Source: UBA6136 sp044237765 (GTDB lineage Bacteria; Pseudomonadota; Gammaproteobacteria; Methylococcales; Methylococcaceae). Taken from it: 64,000 bases of DNA. The position numbers and the translations under genes were made by a program. Positions 18,391 through 27,320 of this stretch are shown here, piece by piece. Under the pieces are notes generated by a model. That model had not been told where the DNA came from, searched no databases, and saw only the letters and a list, made by a program, of their open reading frames with translations. Location of the stretch: contig JBIIEQ010000004.1 of assembly GCA_044237765.1 (NCBI GenBank), positions 10,658-74,657 on the forward strand, read 5' to 3'. How positions within the stretch are numbered: the first letter of the stretch is position 1; each line of letters opens with the position of its first letter.

Positions 18391-19126
18391 TGGCGCGAAT
18401 GGCGAGTCCGCCCCGGAGGCAGGTTACCCCGGTTAGTCGTCCAGCCCAGTCTGCAAACTGAAGGGCGGTTGCCCAGTGGCGCGGCATGTCGCCACGCGGG
18501 ATGAATGTCCACGGTTGAACGCGTTCCAGGGTCAAGCCGCTGTCATTCAGTAAGGTAAAGAGCTGCTTCTTGCCCAAAAATCGGTCGGTGCTGAGGTGCC
18601 GGATCGACAGGCCCAGACGCGGTGCCAGGTGGCGATACCAGGCATAGTCTCCGTTCGGGGTCAGGCAGACGAAGGCGCCTCCTGGCTTGAGGATGCGGAA
18701 CACCTGATGCAGCACGGCCGCCTTGTCCGGCATATGCTCTAGCGCGCCCACGCAGAGCACCGCATCGGCGATTGCGTTGTCGATCGTCCCCAGAGATTCT
18801 GCCGGGTCCACGCGCAAGTGAATGCGCTGGGCTTTGGCATGGTTGACTTGAATCGCTTCTGCCCTTGCGATCATGGCGGGGGATAGATCGGTGCCGATGG
18901 CCTGCTGAAAGCTGCTCGCAAGCGGAAACAAATGAAGCCCGGTGCCGCAGCCGATTTCGACGAGGGTGTTTCGTCGAGTTTTAGCCAGTAAAAAGTCGAT
19001 CAGATTCAGCCGATCGCGCAACGCCTCATCCGCCTGGCCGTGTGAATCGGCATAAGTGGCTGCGATGGCATCAAAGAATGCGCGAATATCCTCGGTGGAC
19101 TGTGCTGGGGTGGTCTGCAGGGGCAT
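18347..19126 (-). CDS. Class I SAM-dependent methyltransferase (UbiE/type-11-like)
   Basis: It has 259 residues. Motif I is LVEIGCGTGLHLFPLA, the motif II region is GTDLSPAMIARAEA, the post-II region is ADAVLCVGALEHMPD, and RILKPGGAFVCLTPNG is the typical motif III of type-11 methyltransferases. It converges on and overlaps the upstream methyltransferase gene. It lies 3 bp downstream of the CDP-alcohol phosphatidyltransferase, so the two form a minus-strand pair. Confidence 0.87.
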   Translation of the reverse strand: MPLQTTPAQSTEDIRAFFDAIAATYADSHGQADEALRDRLNLIDFLLAKTRRNTLVEIGCGTGLHLFPLASSFQQAIGTDLSPAMIARAEAIQVNHAKAQRIHLRVDPAESLGTIDNAIADAVLCVGALEHMPDKAAVLHQVFRILKPGGAFVCLTPNGDYAWYRHLAPRLGLSIRHLSTDRFLGKKQLFTLLNDSGLTLERVQPWTFIPRGDMPRHWATALQFADWAGRLTGVTCLRGGLAIRAIKPMLSGPPNRSGE

Positions 19127-19129
19127 GAT

Positions 19130-19816
19130 TCAGGTGATGCTTTCTGGCCGGTAAAGCTGCCAGGTGGAAAACACGAACGACCCGCCCAGCGCCAGTGACA
19201 GCCCGACTGCGAGAGTGATCGCTAGGGCCGGCGGAATGGCAGGTAACCAGCAGGCGGCAAGACCGAGTGGGGTGGTGACGCCGATCAGTCGCGTGAATCG
19301 GTTGCCCGGCACAGACCGTTGCGGGGGTTGGGCTGTCCGGCTGAACAGAACAAAACCGTAACGCAGTGCGCCTGGTAACAGAATCCAGCTGCCCACCCGG
19401 CCGGATGCCAACAACAGCAGGCAGACCGTCAGTAACAGCAGCGCATCGCTCTCGTGATCGAACAGTTGTCCGAAATTCGAGGCGGTTCCGAATCGCCGCG
19501 CCACCCAACCGTCCAAACCATCGGCGCCGACCAGCAGCAGCACCGCGACGGTTTGCCATTCGGGTTGGGTCGGTAACAGCAGTAAGGCGAGGGTTAAGAT
19601 CACCCGCATCAGTGTCAGGCTGTTGGCCAGGCCAAAAGCGCCCCCGGGCGTGTATCGGCTCCGGTTGCGGACCAGCAGCGCGCTGAACGATGCCGCTGCC
19701 ATGGCGGCCAGTAGCAGCGGCGAATGCTCCAGCCAGGCCCCGCCGATCCCCAGGCACATCAGCAGGGCGTGTTGTTCGCTCCAGCGCATCAATGGGTCGA
19801 TCGTGGGTTCAGTCAT
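19130..19816 (-). CDS. CDP-alcohol phosphatidyltransferase family protein
   Basis: Integral membrane enzyme of about 228 residues from ATG 19816, which follows GAGGTCCACCCC. The full CDP-OH-P motif is visible: DGWVARRFGTASNFGQLFDHESD gives DGxxAR(x8)GxxxDxxxD. Five to six hydrophobic segments are present. Such enzymes move a phosphate group from a CDP-linked donor to an alcohol, as in phospholipid synthesis. Its place beside pterin/flavin-like genes suggests a lipid-linked product, but the acceptor is unknown. Confidence 0.85.
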   Translation of the reverse strand: MTEPTIDPLMRWSEQHALLMCLGIGGAWLEHSPLLLAAMAAASFSALLVRNRSRYTPGGAFGLANSLTLMRVILTLALLLLPTQPEWQTVAVLLLVGADGLDGWVARRFGTASNFGQLFDHESDALLLLTVCLLLLASGRVGSWILLPGALRYGFVLFSRTAQPPQRSVPGNRFTRLIGVTTPLGLAACWLPAIPPALAITLAVGLSLALGGSFVFSTWQLYRPESIT

Positions 19817-19886
19817 GGGGTGGACCTCTGTCGCAAGTAATAACCGAGATGATGACATCAAACCGAATGGTTTCCCAACCGCTTTC

Positions 19887-20867
19887 ATGACGCTGCGTTT
19901 CATCCATCCGCCGCTGGATGGCCCGGTGACCGGCGGTACCCGCTACAATCAAAGGCTCATTCACACGGCCCAATACCACGGTATTCGGCTGGATTCGGTC
20001 GAATGGCAGGGGCAGGTCGATTTGCCCGGACTATTAGCCCCATTCGATCCAGGGCAGGATCTGTTGCTCTGGGACAGCCTTTTCCTCCGAGATCTCGCCG
20101 ACTGGTCGGGGATGGGACTCTGGCCCCGTCAGGGATTGCTGGTCCATTACCTGCCCTATGCCAATCCGATGCTGGACGAGGCAGAGCGGAAGCATTGGCG
20201 GGACCAATTCTCGCGCGTGGCACAGGGCATGCGTTTTCTTCTGGCGACGGGTGCGCGGGTAGCGGATGAACTGCGCCAACAGTACCCGCATTGCGCTGTT
20301 TTCCTGCGCGAGCCGCAGGTTGATCCGGTATTTCGTCAGTGGCGCGGCCGGCGCCGAGCGCTTGGCTGCCCAGACAGGGTGCGCCTCATTACCGTCGCCA
20401 ACCTGCTGCCGGGCAAGCGGCAACGCGAGTTGCTGGAATCGTTGGCCCGGATTGACGCGGACTGGGAGTGGCATCTCGCGGGCGAGACCGGCCTTGATCC
20501 GGACTATGCCGAAGGTCTGCGCCAGCGTCTACGGCAGCTGGGGCTGACAGGCCAGGTTGTTTGGCAGGGTGTTTTGTCGCCGGACGAGTTAGCCAGGCTC
20601 ATGGCCACTATGGACCTTTTCGTGTCCTATAGCGCCTTTGAGTCTTACGGTATGGGGCTGGCCGAAGCCGCTGCCACCGGCTTGCCCATACTCTCCACCG
20701 AGGTCGGCGAAGCCCGGCGCCTGGTCGAGACAGGCAAGAGCGGTCTGGTCATCCCCGTGGGGCGTCCCGACGATTTTAAGCGAGCACTGGCCCGGATGAT
20801 TATGGATGAGTCATTCCGTCAAAGCCTTGAATCGCGGATCAGCCCGGAATCAAGCCGTTTTGCTTGA
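19887..20867 (+). CDS. Glycosyltransferase family 4-like
   Basis: GT-B glycosyltransferase of about 326 residues from ATG 19887. The C-terminal donor domain is clear: ANLLPGKRQRELLESL, VVWQGVLSPDELARLMATMDLFVSYSAFESYGMGLAEAAATGLPILST with the E-x7-E motif region. It is divergent from the CDP-alcohol phosphatidyltransferase across a 70-bp gap that probably holds both promoters. Its 3' end overlaps ampD by 18 bp. Donor and acceptor are unknown. Confidence 0.83.
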   Translation: MTLRFIHPPLDGPVTGGTRYNQRLIHTAQYHGIRLDSVEWQGQVDLPGLLAPFDPGQDLLLWDSLFLRDLADWSGMGLWPRQGLLVHYLPYANPMLDEAERKHWRDQFSRVAQGMRFLLATGARVADELRQQYPHCAVFLREPQVDPVFRQWRGRRRALGCPDRVRLITVANLLPGKRQRELLESLARIDADWEWHLAGETGLDPDYAEGLRQRLRQLGLTGQVVWQGVLSPDELARLMATMDLFVSYSAFESYGMGLAEAAATGLPILSTEVGEARRLVETGKSGLVIPVGRPDDFKRALARMIMDESFRQSLESRISPESSRFA

Positions 20868-21401
20868 ACCCTCGGTCAAGCGCGCCCACTCGAAAAAAGG
20901 GCCGGGGTCAGTCTTGCGGCCCGGGGCGATGTGTTCGTGGCCGGTGATGTGCTGGCGCGAAAGTGTGGGATAGCCGGCCAGCAGGGCATCGATGACGGCA
21001 TTGAGCTGGATGTATTGAATGTCTTCGTAGGGCGAATCGTCGGTGCCCTCCAGCTCTATCCCAATCGAGAAGTCGTTGCAGACGGTGCGATCGCCATAGC
21101 AGGAAACGCCGGCATGCCAGGCGCGCTGATTAAAGGGGACGTACTGGATCAATTCACCCGTGCGGCGGATCAGGAGATGTGCGGAAACCCTGAGGTGAGC
21201 GATGCCCTCGTAGTAGGAGTGCTCGCCGGAATTCAGCGTATTGGTGAAAAGCTGGTTGACGCCCTCCGTGCCAAACTCTCCCGGGGGAAGGCTGATGCAG
21301 TGAATGACGATCAGCGAGAGATCGTCTGGCGCCTGCCGTTCGTCGCAGTTGGGGCTGGGAATGAACAGCGCCCCCTCGATGCAGTGGTCGATGATTGTCA
21401 T
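20850..21401 (-). CDS. ampD: 1,6-anhydro-N-acetylmuramyl-L-alanine amidase
   Basis: Cytoplasmic zinc amidase of peptidoglycan recycling; it cuts anhMurNAc from the recycled peptide and so affects AmpR/AmpC induction where present. It has 183 residues. Key parts are IVIHCISLPPGEFG (first zinc His), AHLRVSAHLLIRRTGE, RAWHAGVS and GHEHIAPGRKTDPGPFF with the C-terminal His and Asp ligands. The start is ATG 21401; GTG 21422 is in frame. It follows lspA closely on the minus strand. Confidence 0.95.
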   Translation of the reverse strand: MTIIDHCIEGALFIPSPNCDERQAPDDLSLIVIHCISLPPGEFGTEGVNQLFTNTLNSGEHSYYEGIAHLRVSAHLLIRRTGELIQYVPFNQRAWHAGVSCYGDRTVCNDFSIGIELEGTDDSPYEDIQYIQLNAVIDALLAGYPTLSRQHITGHEHIAPGRKTDPGPFFEWARLTEGSSKTA

Positions 21402-21425
21402 GTCTGGATGCGCGCAGACCACGGT

Positions 21426-21899
21426 TTACTCGGTCAGGCTCCGCGGTTGGGGTTTGAACGAGTCCAGCAGGAGCATGGCGACACCTAAGGTGATGGCGGA
21501 GTCGGCCACATTGAATGCGGGCCAATGCCAGTCGCCGATATAGACATCCAGAAAGTCGATGACGTAGCCATAGATTATGCGGTCGATCAGGTTGCCGAGT
21601 GCGCCGCCGAGCACTAATGACCAGGCAATGGCTTCCCACCGTTGGCTGCGGTTCAGTTTTTTCAGCCAGAAGCAGATGAACACGCTGGCGATGACGGCCA
21701 GCCCGATGAAGAACCAGCGTTGCCAGCCGCCGGCACCGGACAGGAAGCTGAAGGCGGCACCCTGATTGCGCATATAGGTCAGCTGGAAATAGGGGATCAG
21801 CTCGATCGATTGATAGAGCTGCATGGTCGTATCGACAATCCGTTTGGTAATCTGATCGACGACGATGACGAGTGCGGAAAGCCAGAGCCAGATCAGCAT
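21426..21899 (-). CDS. lspA: Lipoprotein signal peptidase
   Basis: Inner-membrane aspartyl protease (signal peptidase II). It has 157 residues from ATG 21899 with four membrane segments. Conserved motifs are VVDQITKRIVD, GALGNLIDRIIYGYVIDFLD and WPAFNVADSAITLG, which carry the two catalytic Asp. Longer in-frame extensions lie inside ileS and are not credible. The start is 5 bp after the ileS stop, the standard gammaproteobacterial arrangement. Confidence 0.96.
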   Translation of the reverse strand: MLIWLWLSALVIVVDQITKRIVDTTMQLYQSIELIPYFQLTYMRNQGAAFSFLSGAGGWQRWFFIGLAVIASVFICFWLKKLNRSQRWEAIAWSLVLGGALGNLIDRIIYGYVIDFLDVYIGDWHWPAFNVADSAITLGVAMLLLDSFKPQPRSLTE

Positions 21900-21904
21900 A
21901 AGGT

Positions 21905-24724
21905 TTACCCGTAGAGGCGGACTTCGCCGACACCGGCGACATTTTCCACGCAACGGCCGCACAGCTCGGCATGCTCGGCGTGGCTGCCGACATCGGCCCG
22001 ATGCTGCCAGCAACGGACGCACTTGGGCTGGGTTGACGCAAGTACCCTGACGGTCAATCCTTCGACCTCTCCCGCGGCCGACGAGTGGCCTGTGGCGCGG
22101 AGGACGCGGGTATCGGAGTTGATGAGGAAGAAGCGCAGCTCCTCGCCAAGAGGCGCCAGCTTGGCGTACAGCGCATCATCGCAGTGCAGTTCGACCTCGG
22201 CGTCCAGTGAGGAACCAATCGCGTCGCTGGTCCGGAGCGCCTCCATTTCCTTGCTGACTGTCTCACGGATCTTGAGGATCATTTCCCAGAACTCGCGGTT
22301 GCAGGGTGTGTTGTCCGCCAACGGAACCAGCCCTTCGTACCAGGTTTTCAAGAACACGGACTCACCCCGCTGTCCTGGCAGATGCCGCCAGATTTCCTCC
22401 GCTGTGAAGCTAAGGATGGGCGCCAGCCAGCGCGCCAGTGCCTCGGCGATGTGATACATGGCGGTCTGCCCGGAACGGCGTGCCCGACTTTCTTCTCGGC
22501 AGGTGTATTGCCGGTCCTTGAGGACATCCAGGTAGAAGCTTCCAAGATCGACCGAGCAGAAATGGTGTACGCGCTGATAGACGGTGTGGAACTGGTAAGT
22601 GTCGTAGGCTGCCGTCACTTCCTGTTGCAGCAACCAGGCGCGGTCGACGGCCCAGCGGTCCAGGGGAAGCATATCCTCCGCAGCCACCAGATCCTTGGCT
22701 GGATCGAATCCCGCCAGGTTGGCCAGCAGATAGCGGGCAGTGTTGCGCAGACGGCGGTAGACATCGGCGGTGCGTTTGAGGATTTCGTCGGATACCCGCA
22801 TTTCCCCGCGGTAATCGGTTGCCGCGACCCAGAGCCGGACCACGTCGGCCCCCAGATTCTGGATGACCTTCTGTGGCGCCACCACATTGCCCTTGGATTT
22901 CGACATCTTCTCGCCCTTGGCGTCGACGGTGAAACCATGGGTCAGCACTTGTCTGAAGGGCGCGCTATTGTTGATGGCGACTGCGGTCAACAGGGAGGAC
23001 TGGAACCAGCCGCGGTGCTGGTCGGAGCCTTCCAGGTACAGATCGGCCGGGTAGCCGAGTTCTTCACGCCGATTGAGTACGCAGAAGTGGGTCACGCCGG
23101 AGTCGAACCACACGTCCAGGGTGTCGGTGACCTTCTTGTATTCTGCGGCCTCGGTTCCCAGTAACTCGGCCGGATCGAGATCAAACCAGGCGTCGATGCC
23201 GCGTTGCTCGATCCGCTGAGCGATCTGCTCGATCAGGTCGGCCGTGTTCGGGTGGGGTTCGTTGGTTTCCTTGTGGACGAACAGGGCAATCGGCACGCCC
23301 CAGGTCCGTTGGCGGGACACACACCAGTCGGGGCGGTTGCCTACCATGCCCTCAATGCGGGCCTGGCCCCAGTCGGGAATCCACTCAACTTGTCCGATTT
23401 CGGTCAGCGCCTGTTCGCGAAGTTGCTGCTTGTCCATGGCAATGAACCATTGCGGCGTGGCGCGGAAGATGACCGGGGTCTTGTGTCGCCAGCAATGCGG
23501 GTAACTGTGTTCGATCCGCGCTTCATGTACCAGGGTGCCCTGCTGCTTCAACACCTCAATCACACGCGGGTTGGCGCTGAGGACGTGCTCGCCGGCGAAG
23601 AGTTCGGTGCTGGGGAGGAACTTGCCGTCATCGCCCACCGGGTTTTCGACCGGGAGGTGGTAGCGCTGGCCGACGACATAGTCTTCCTGACCATGGCCGG
23701 GAGCCGTGTGGACGGCGCCGGTTCCGGCATCCAGTGTCACATGTTCGCCGACAATGACGGGAACTTCGCGGTCATAGAACGGGTGTCTGAGAGCCAGACC
23801 TTCCAGGGCGGACCCGGTGGCATAGGCCACGACGCGATAATTTTCGATACCCCAGCGCGCCATGGCATCCTTCATGAGCGCTTCGGCCACAACCAGGCGC
23901 TCGCCCTGCTCGGGGCACTCCACGACAGCGTAATCTACGTCCGGCCCCAGAGCTACGGCCTGATTGGCCGGAAGCGTCCATGGCGTGGTGGTCCAGATGA
24001 CGATGGAGATGGGGCCATGACCGGCATGGCCGGGAATGCCATGGCAGCGGGCCAGCAAGGTTTCCTCGCTGGCGACGCGGAAGCGCACGTCGATGGCGGG
24101 TGAGTGCTTGTTCTCGTATTCGACCTCGGCTTCCGCCAGCGCCGAACCGCAATCGGTACACCAGTGGACGGGCTTGGCGCCCTTCACCAGGTGATGGTTT
24201 GCATGAATCCGTCCGAGGGCGCGAACGATGTCGGCCTCGAAGTGAAAATCCATCGTCAGGTAAGGGTTCTGCCAGTCGCCAAACACACCCAGGCGGATGA
24301 ACTCCTTGCGCTGGGTGTCTACCTGTTTGCTGGCATATTCACGACAGGCTGTCCGGAATTCGCTGGCTTCCACCTTGATGCCGGCCTTGCCGATTTTCTT
24401 TTCAACCATTAACTCGATGGGCAGCCCGTGACAATCCCAGCCGGGAACATACGGGGCATCGAAGCCGGCGAAGCCCTTGCTTTTGACGATGATGTCCTTG
24501 AGCACCTTGTTGACGGCATGGCCGATGTGAATCTCGCCATTGGCATAGGGCGGGCCATCATGGAGGACGAACTTGGGTTGGCCCCGGCGTGCCTCGCGAA
24601 GCTTTCCGTAGAGGTCGAGGGCTTGCCAGCGCTCGAGTTGCTCCGGTTCCCGCTGTGGCAGATTGCCCTTCATGGGGAAGTCGGTGGCGGGAAGATTAAG
24701 CGTGGCTTTGTAGTCGGCAGTCAT
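21905..24724 (-). CDS. ileS: Isoleucyl-tRNA synthetase
   Basis: Class Ia aminoacyl-tRNA synthetase, 939 residues. HIGH motif in PPYANGEIHIGHAVNK near residue 58; KMSKS signature in GEKMSKSKGNVV near residue 600; an editing domain with TTTPWTLPANQAV; a C-terminal zinc finger (CVRCWQHRADVG ... CGRCVENV). The start overlaps the ribF stop (ATGA). It belongs to the operon murJ-ribF-ileS-lspA-ampD. Confidence 0.98.
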   Translation of the reverse strand: MTADYKATLNLPATDFPMKGNLPQREPEQLERWQALDLYGKLREARRGQPKFVLHDGPPYANGEIHIGHAVNKVLKDIIVKSKGFAGFDAPYVPGWDCHGLPIELMVEKKIGKAGIKVEASEFRTACREYASKQVDTQRKEFIRLGVFGDWQNPYLTMDFHFEADIVRALGRIHANHHLVKGAKPVHWCTDCGSALAEAEVEYENKHSPAIDVRFRVASEETLLARCHGIPGHAGHGPISIVIWTTTPWTLPANQAVALGPDVDYAVVECPEQGERLVVAEALMKDAMARWGIENYRVVAYATGSALEGLALRHPFYDREVPVIVGEHVTLDAGTGAVHTAPGHGQEDYVVGQRYHLPVENPVGDDGKFLPSTELFAGEHVLSANPRVIEVLKQQGTLVHEARIEHSYPHCWRHKTPVIFRATPQWFIAMDKQQLREQALTEIGQVEWIPDWGQARIEGMVGNRPDWCVSRQRTWGVPIALFVHKETNEPHPNTADLIEQIAQRIEQRGIDAWFDLDPAELLGTEAAEYKKVTDTLDVWFDSGVTHFCVLNRREELGYPADLYLEGSDQHRGWFQSSLLTAVAINNSAPFRQVLTHGFTVDAKGEKMSKSKGNVVAPQKVIQNLGADVVRLWVAATDYRGEMRVSDEILKRTADVYRRLRNTARYLLANLAGFDPAKDLVAAEDMLPLDRWAVDRAWLLQQEVTAAYDTYQFHTVYQRVHHFCSVDLGSFYLDVLKDRQYTCREESRARRSGQTAMYHIAEALARWLAPILSFTAEEIWRHLPGQRGESVFLKTWYEGLVPLADNTPCNREFWEMILKIRETVSKEMEALRTSDAIGSSLDAEVELHCDDALYAKLAPLGEELRFFLINSDTRVLRATGHSSAAGEVEGLTVRVLASTQPKCVRCWQHRADVGSHAEHAELCGRCVENVAGVGEVRLYG

Positions 24725-25677
24725 GGTTCAGGGCTCGGGTGGTTCGGGAGGCCGGCAAAGTAGTTGCGGGCGGCCGTTATGTCCTTTTCGATCTGGGTGC
24801 GGAGTTCCTGAATGCCGCTGAATCGGCGCTCTTCTCGTAGCTTGTGATGAAATTCGACTTCGACGCGGTTGCCATAGAGGTCGCCGTTAAAATCCAGCAA
24901 ATGGGTTTCCAGCAGCACGGTTTCATCACCAGCCAGAGTGGGGCGGACTCCGACATTGGCCACTCCCGGCAGAGGGAGTTCGCTCAGGCCGCGCATTGTA
25001 ACGGCAAACACCCCCCGGATTGGAGTGTTTTTGCGCTGCATCAAGAGGTTGGCGGTAGGGAAGCCCATCAGTCGGCCGCGTTTCTGGCCATGAATGACTC
25101 GACCGCAGACCTCATAGGGTTTGCCGAGCAGGCGTGCTGCCCGGGACAAATCACCCGCCAGAAGCGCTTCGCGGATTAGCGTACTGCTGATGCGCTCTCC
25201 GTCTATCAGGACCGATGGGGTATCGGCGACCTCGAATCCTGCCTTTTTGCCGGCTTGCTTGAGAAGGTTGAAGTCGCCTTCGCGCCGTCTGCCAAAGCGG
25301 AAATCGTCGCCGATCACCAGATGACGGATGCCCAACGCTTCGATGAGGATGGTTTGGATGAAGTCGTCGGGCGGCATGCTGGCCAAGGCGCGGTTGAAGC
25401 GCAGAATCAAAGCGTAGTCGACGGGTAGTTCGGAAAGCCGGTCGACTTTTTCGCGGAGACGCATCAGTCGCGGGGGGGCATTTACCGGATCGAAGAATTC
25501 ACGCGGTTGAGGCTCGAACAGCACCACACACACCGGGAGCCCTTGTTGCTGGCCCTGGGCGGCGAGGCGTTCGATGACCGCCCGGTGGCCAAGATGTACG
25601 CCATCGAAATTGCCAATCGTGGCGACACAGCCATCCGGTGGGAGGTGCGTGGGTCGTAGGCCAAGGGCGAGTCGCAT
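24721..25677 (-). CDS. ribF: Bifunctional riboflavin kinase / FAD synthetase
   Basis: Makes FMN and FAD from riboflavin. It has 318 residues. The N-terminal FMN adenylyltransferase has ATIGNFDGVHLGH near residue 20 and the nucleotidyl-transferase motif SSTLIREALLAGDL. The C-terminal flavokinase has GFPTANL and DLYGNRVEVEFHHKLREERRFSGIQEL. It lies between murJ and ileS; the stop overlaps ileS. Confidence 0.97.
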   Translation of the reverse strand: MRLALGLRPTHLPPDGCVATIGNFDGVHLGHRAVIERLAAQGQQQGLPVCVVLFEPQPREFFDPVNAPPRLMRLREKVDRLSELPVDYALILRFNRALASMPPDDFIQTILIEALGIRHLVIGDDFRFGRRREGDFNLLKQAGKKAGFEVADTPSVLIDGERISSTLIREALLAGDLSRAARLLGKPYEVCGRVIHGQKRGRLMGFPTANLLMQRKNTPIRGVFAVTMRGLSELPLPGVANVGVRPTLAGDETVLLETHLLDFNGDLYGNRVEVEFHHKLREERRFSGIQELRTQIEKDITAARNYFAGLPNHPSPEP

Positions 25678-25689
25678 TTGGGGGGTTTC

Positions 25690-27246
25690 TCAGGCGGTTT
25701 CGGCCAGCATCAGGTGACGCGGGCGGAGTCCAGCAACCAGCAAGCCCAAGCCATAGACGAGTATGGCTGTAAGGATGCAGGTGCCGAGTTGCATCACGCG
25801 CCCGCTGGCCGGGATGTCCTGCCAATTGAGCCATTCCATTTCGCCGATCAGCAGGGAGACCATCCCGAGATTGGCGGCAATGGTTCGCAGGATAAAGGGG
25901 GTGAGGCCGGGCTGCGGGCGGTAGATCTTTTGTCGGTATAGCCTGATCAGTAGCAAGGCGGCGTTGATCAGTGCGGCGAGTGAGGCGGCGAGGGCGAGCC
26001 CCGCATGGGCCCATCCCTGTGGCGCCAGCCATAGTGCCAGCAGGGCACTCAATGCCAGGTTGACGATAACCGTGTAGACCCCGAATCGGGCTGGGGTACG
26101 AAGATCTTCCTGGGCGCTGAAGGCAGGCACCAAAATTTTCACACTGAGAAAACCCATCAGGCCGATGCCATAGGCCATCAGGCTGCGGGCGGCCATTCTT
26201 GAGTCCTCCGGGGTGAATTGGTCGTATTGAAACAAGGTATACATCAGGGGCTCCGCCAGGAGGATAAGTCCCAGTGTCGCGGGCAAGCCGATGAGCACGA
26301 GCCAGCGCAGCGCCCAGTCTATGGATTGCGAGAAGTGGTCAGTGTCCTTTCGCGCTCGGCTGCGAGACAGGTGGGGCAGTATGACCGTACCCAGTCCCAC
26401 GCCAAAAATACCGAGGGGGAATTCTACCAAACGGTCGGAATAGTAAAGCCAGGAGATGCTGCCGGTGGCGAGTAGTGACGCGATGAGTGTATTGATAAGC
26501 AGGTTCAGTTGACTCACCGAGGCGCCGAAAATGGCGGGGGTCATCAGCTGAAGAACGCGGTGGACATGGGGGTTTCTGAAGTCCACTTTTGGCCATGTGA
26601 GCAGCCCCAGCCGATGCAGGGCAGGTAGCTGGAATGCCAGTTGCAACAGGCCTGCCGCGAATACCCCCCAGCCGAGCGCATGGATGGGCTGGTCGAATCG
26701 CGGTGCCAGCCAGAGGGTTGCCGTGATCATGCTGAGATTCAGCAGGACGGGAGTAAATGCGGGAATGGCGAAGTGATTCCAGGTGTTGAGGATGCCCCCC
26801 GAAAGCGCAGTCAGGCAGATGAAAAACAGGTAGGGGAAGGTGATGCGTAAAAGTTCGACGCTCAGCCCGTATTGTTCGGGTTTGTCGTGAAACCCTGGAG
26901 CAAATAGCCAGATCAGCCACGGTGCGGCGAGCATGCCCATGCCTGTCAGCAGGCTCAGGATGAGTGCGAAGCTCCCGCTAATGCGGGCAATGAAGTCTCG
27001 GGCGGTTTCATCGCCTTGCCGCGCTCTCACGGAGGACAGTACCGGGACGAACGCTTGGGCGAAAGCGCCTTCAGCGAAAAGGCGGCGTAGAAAGTTGGGG
27101 ATTTTGAATGCAACAAAGAAGGCATCCGTGCCTGCGCTTGCGCCGAAGGATCCCGCAATCACCATGTCTCGTACGAAACCCAGAATGCGTGAAATCAGCG
27201 TCAATCCGCCAACCAGTCCGGTGGACTTGAGGAGTTGCGTGCTCAC
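25690..27246 (-). CDS. murJ: Lipid II flippase MurJ
   Basis: Inner-membrane MOP-family transporter that flips lipid II. It has 518 residues and about 14 hydrophobic segments. It starts at GTG 27246 with KSTGLVGGLTLISRILGFVRDMVIA; the family RILGFVRD motif and AFFVAFKIPNFLRRLFAEGAFAQAFVPVL are present. It lies 12 bp before ribF. In many relatives murJ is next to rpsT; here an L,D-transpeptidase gene separates them. Confidence 0.97.
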   Translation of the reverse strand: MSTQLLKSTGLVGGLTLISRILGFVRDMVIAGSFGASAGTDAFFVAFKIPNFLRRLFAEGAFAQAFVPVLSSVRARQGDETARDFIARISGSFALILSLLTGMGMLAAPWLIWLFAPGFHDKPEQYGLSVELLRITFPYLFFICLTALSGGILNTWNHFAIPAFTPVLLNLSMITATLWLAPRFDQPIHALGWGVFAAGLLQLAFQLPALHRLGLLTWPKVDFRNPHVHRVLQLMTPAIFGASVSQLNLLINTLIASLLATGSISWLYYSDRLVEFPLGIFGVGLGTVILPHLSRSRARKDTDHFSQSIDWALRWLVLIGLPATLGLILLAEPLMYTLFQYDQFTPEDSRMAARSLMAYGIGLMGFLSVKILVPAFSAQEDLRTPARFGVYTVIVNLALSALLALWLAPQGWAHAGLALAASLAALINAALLLIRLYRQKIYRPQPGLTPFILRTIAANLGMVSLLIGEMEWLNWQDIPASGRVMQLGTCILTAILVYGLGLLVAGLRPRHLMLAETA

Positions 27247-27265
27247 TTATGGTTTGGTGAGGTTG

Positions 27266-27296
27266 AAACAAAAAGCCCGATGCGAACATCGGGCTT
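27266..27296 (-). terminator. Rho-independent terminator after the L,D-transpeptidase
   Basis: Perfect 10-bp stem AAGCCCGATG / CATCGGGCTT with a 4-base loop. On the minus strand it is followed by TTTTTGTTT. It lies 24 bp after the L,D-transpeptidase stop and just upstream of murJ. Confidence 0.85.
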
Positions 27297-27320
27297 GGGA
27301 ATTGGGAAATCGGTGGGCGA

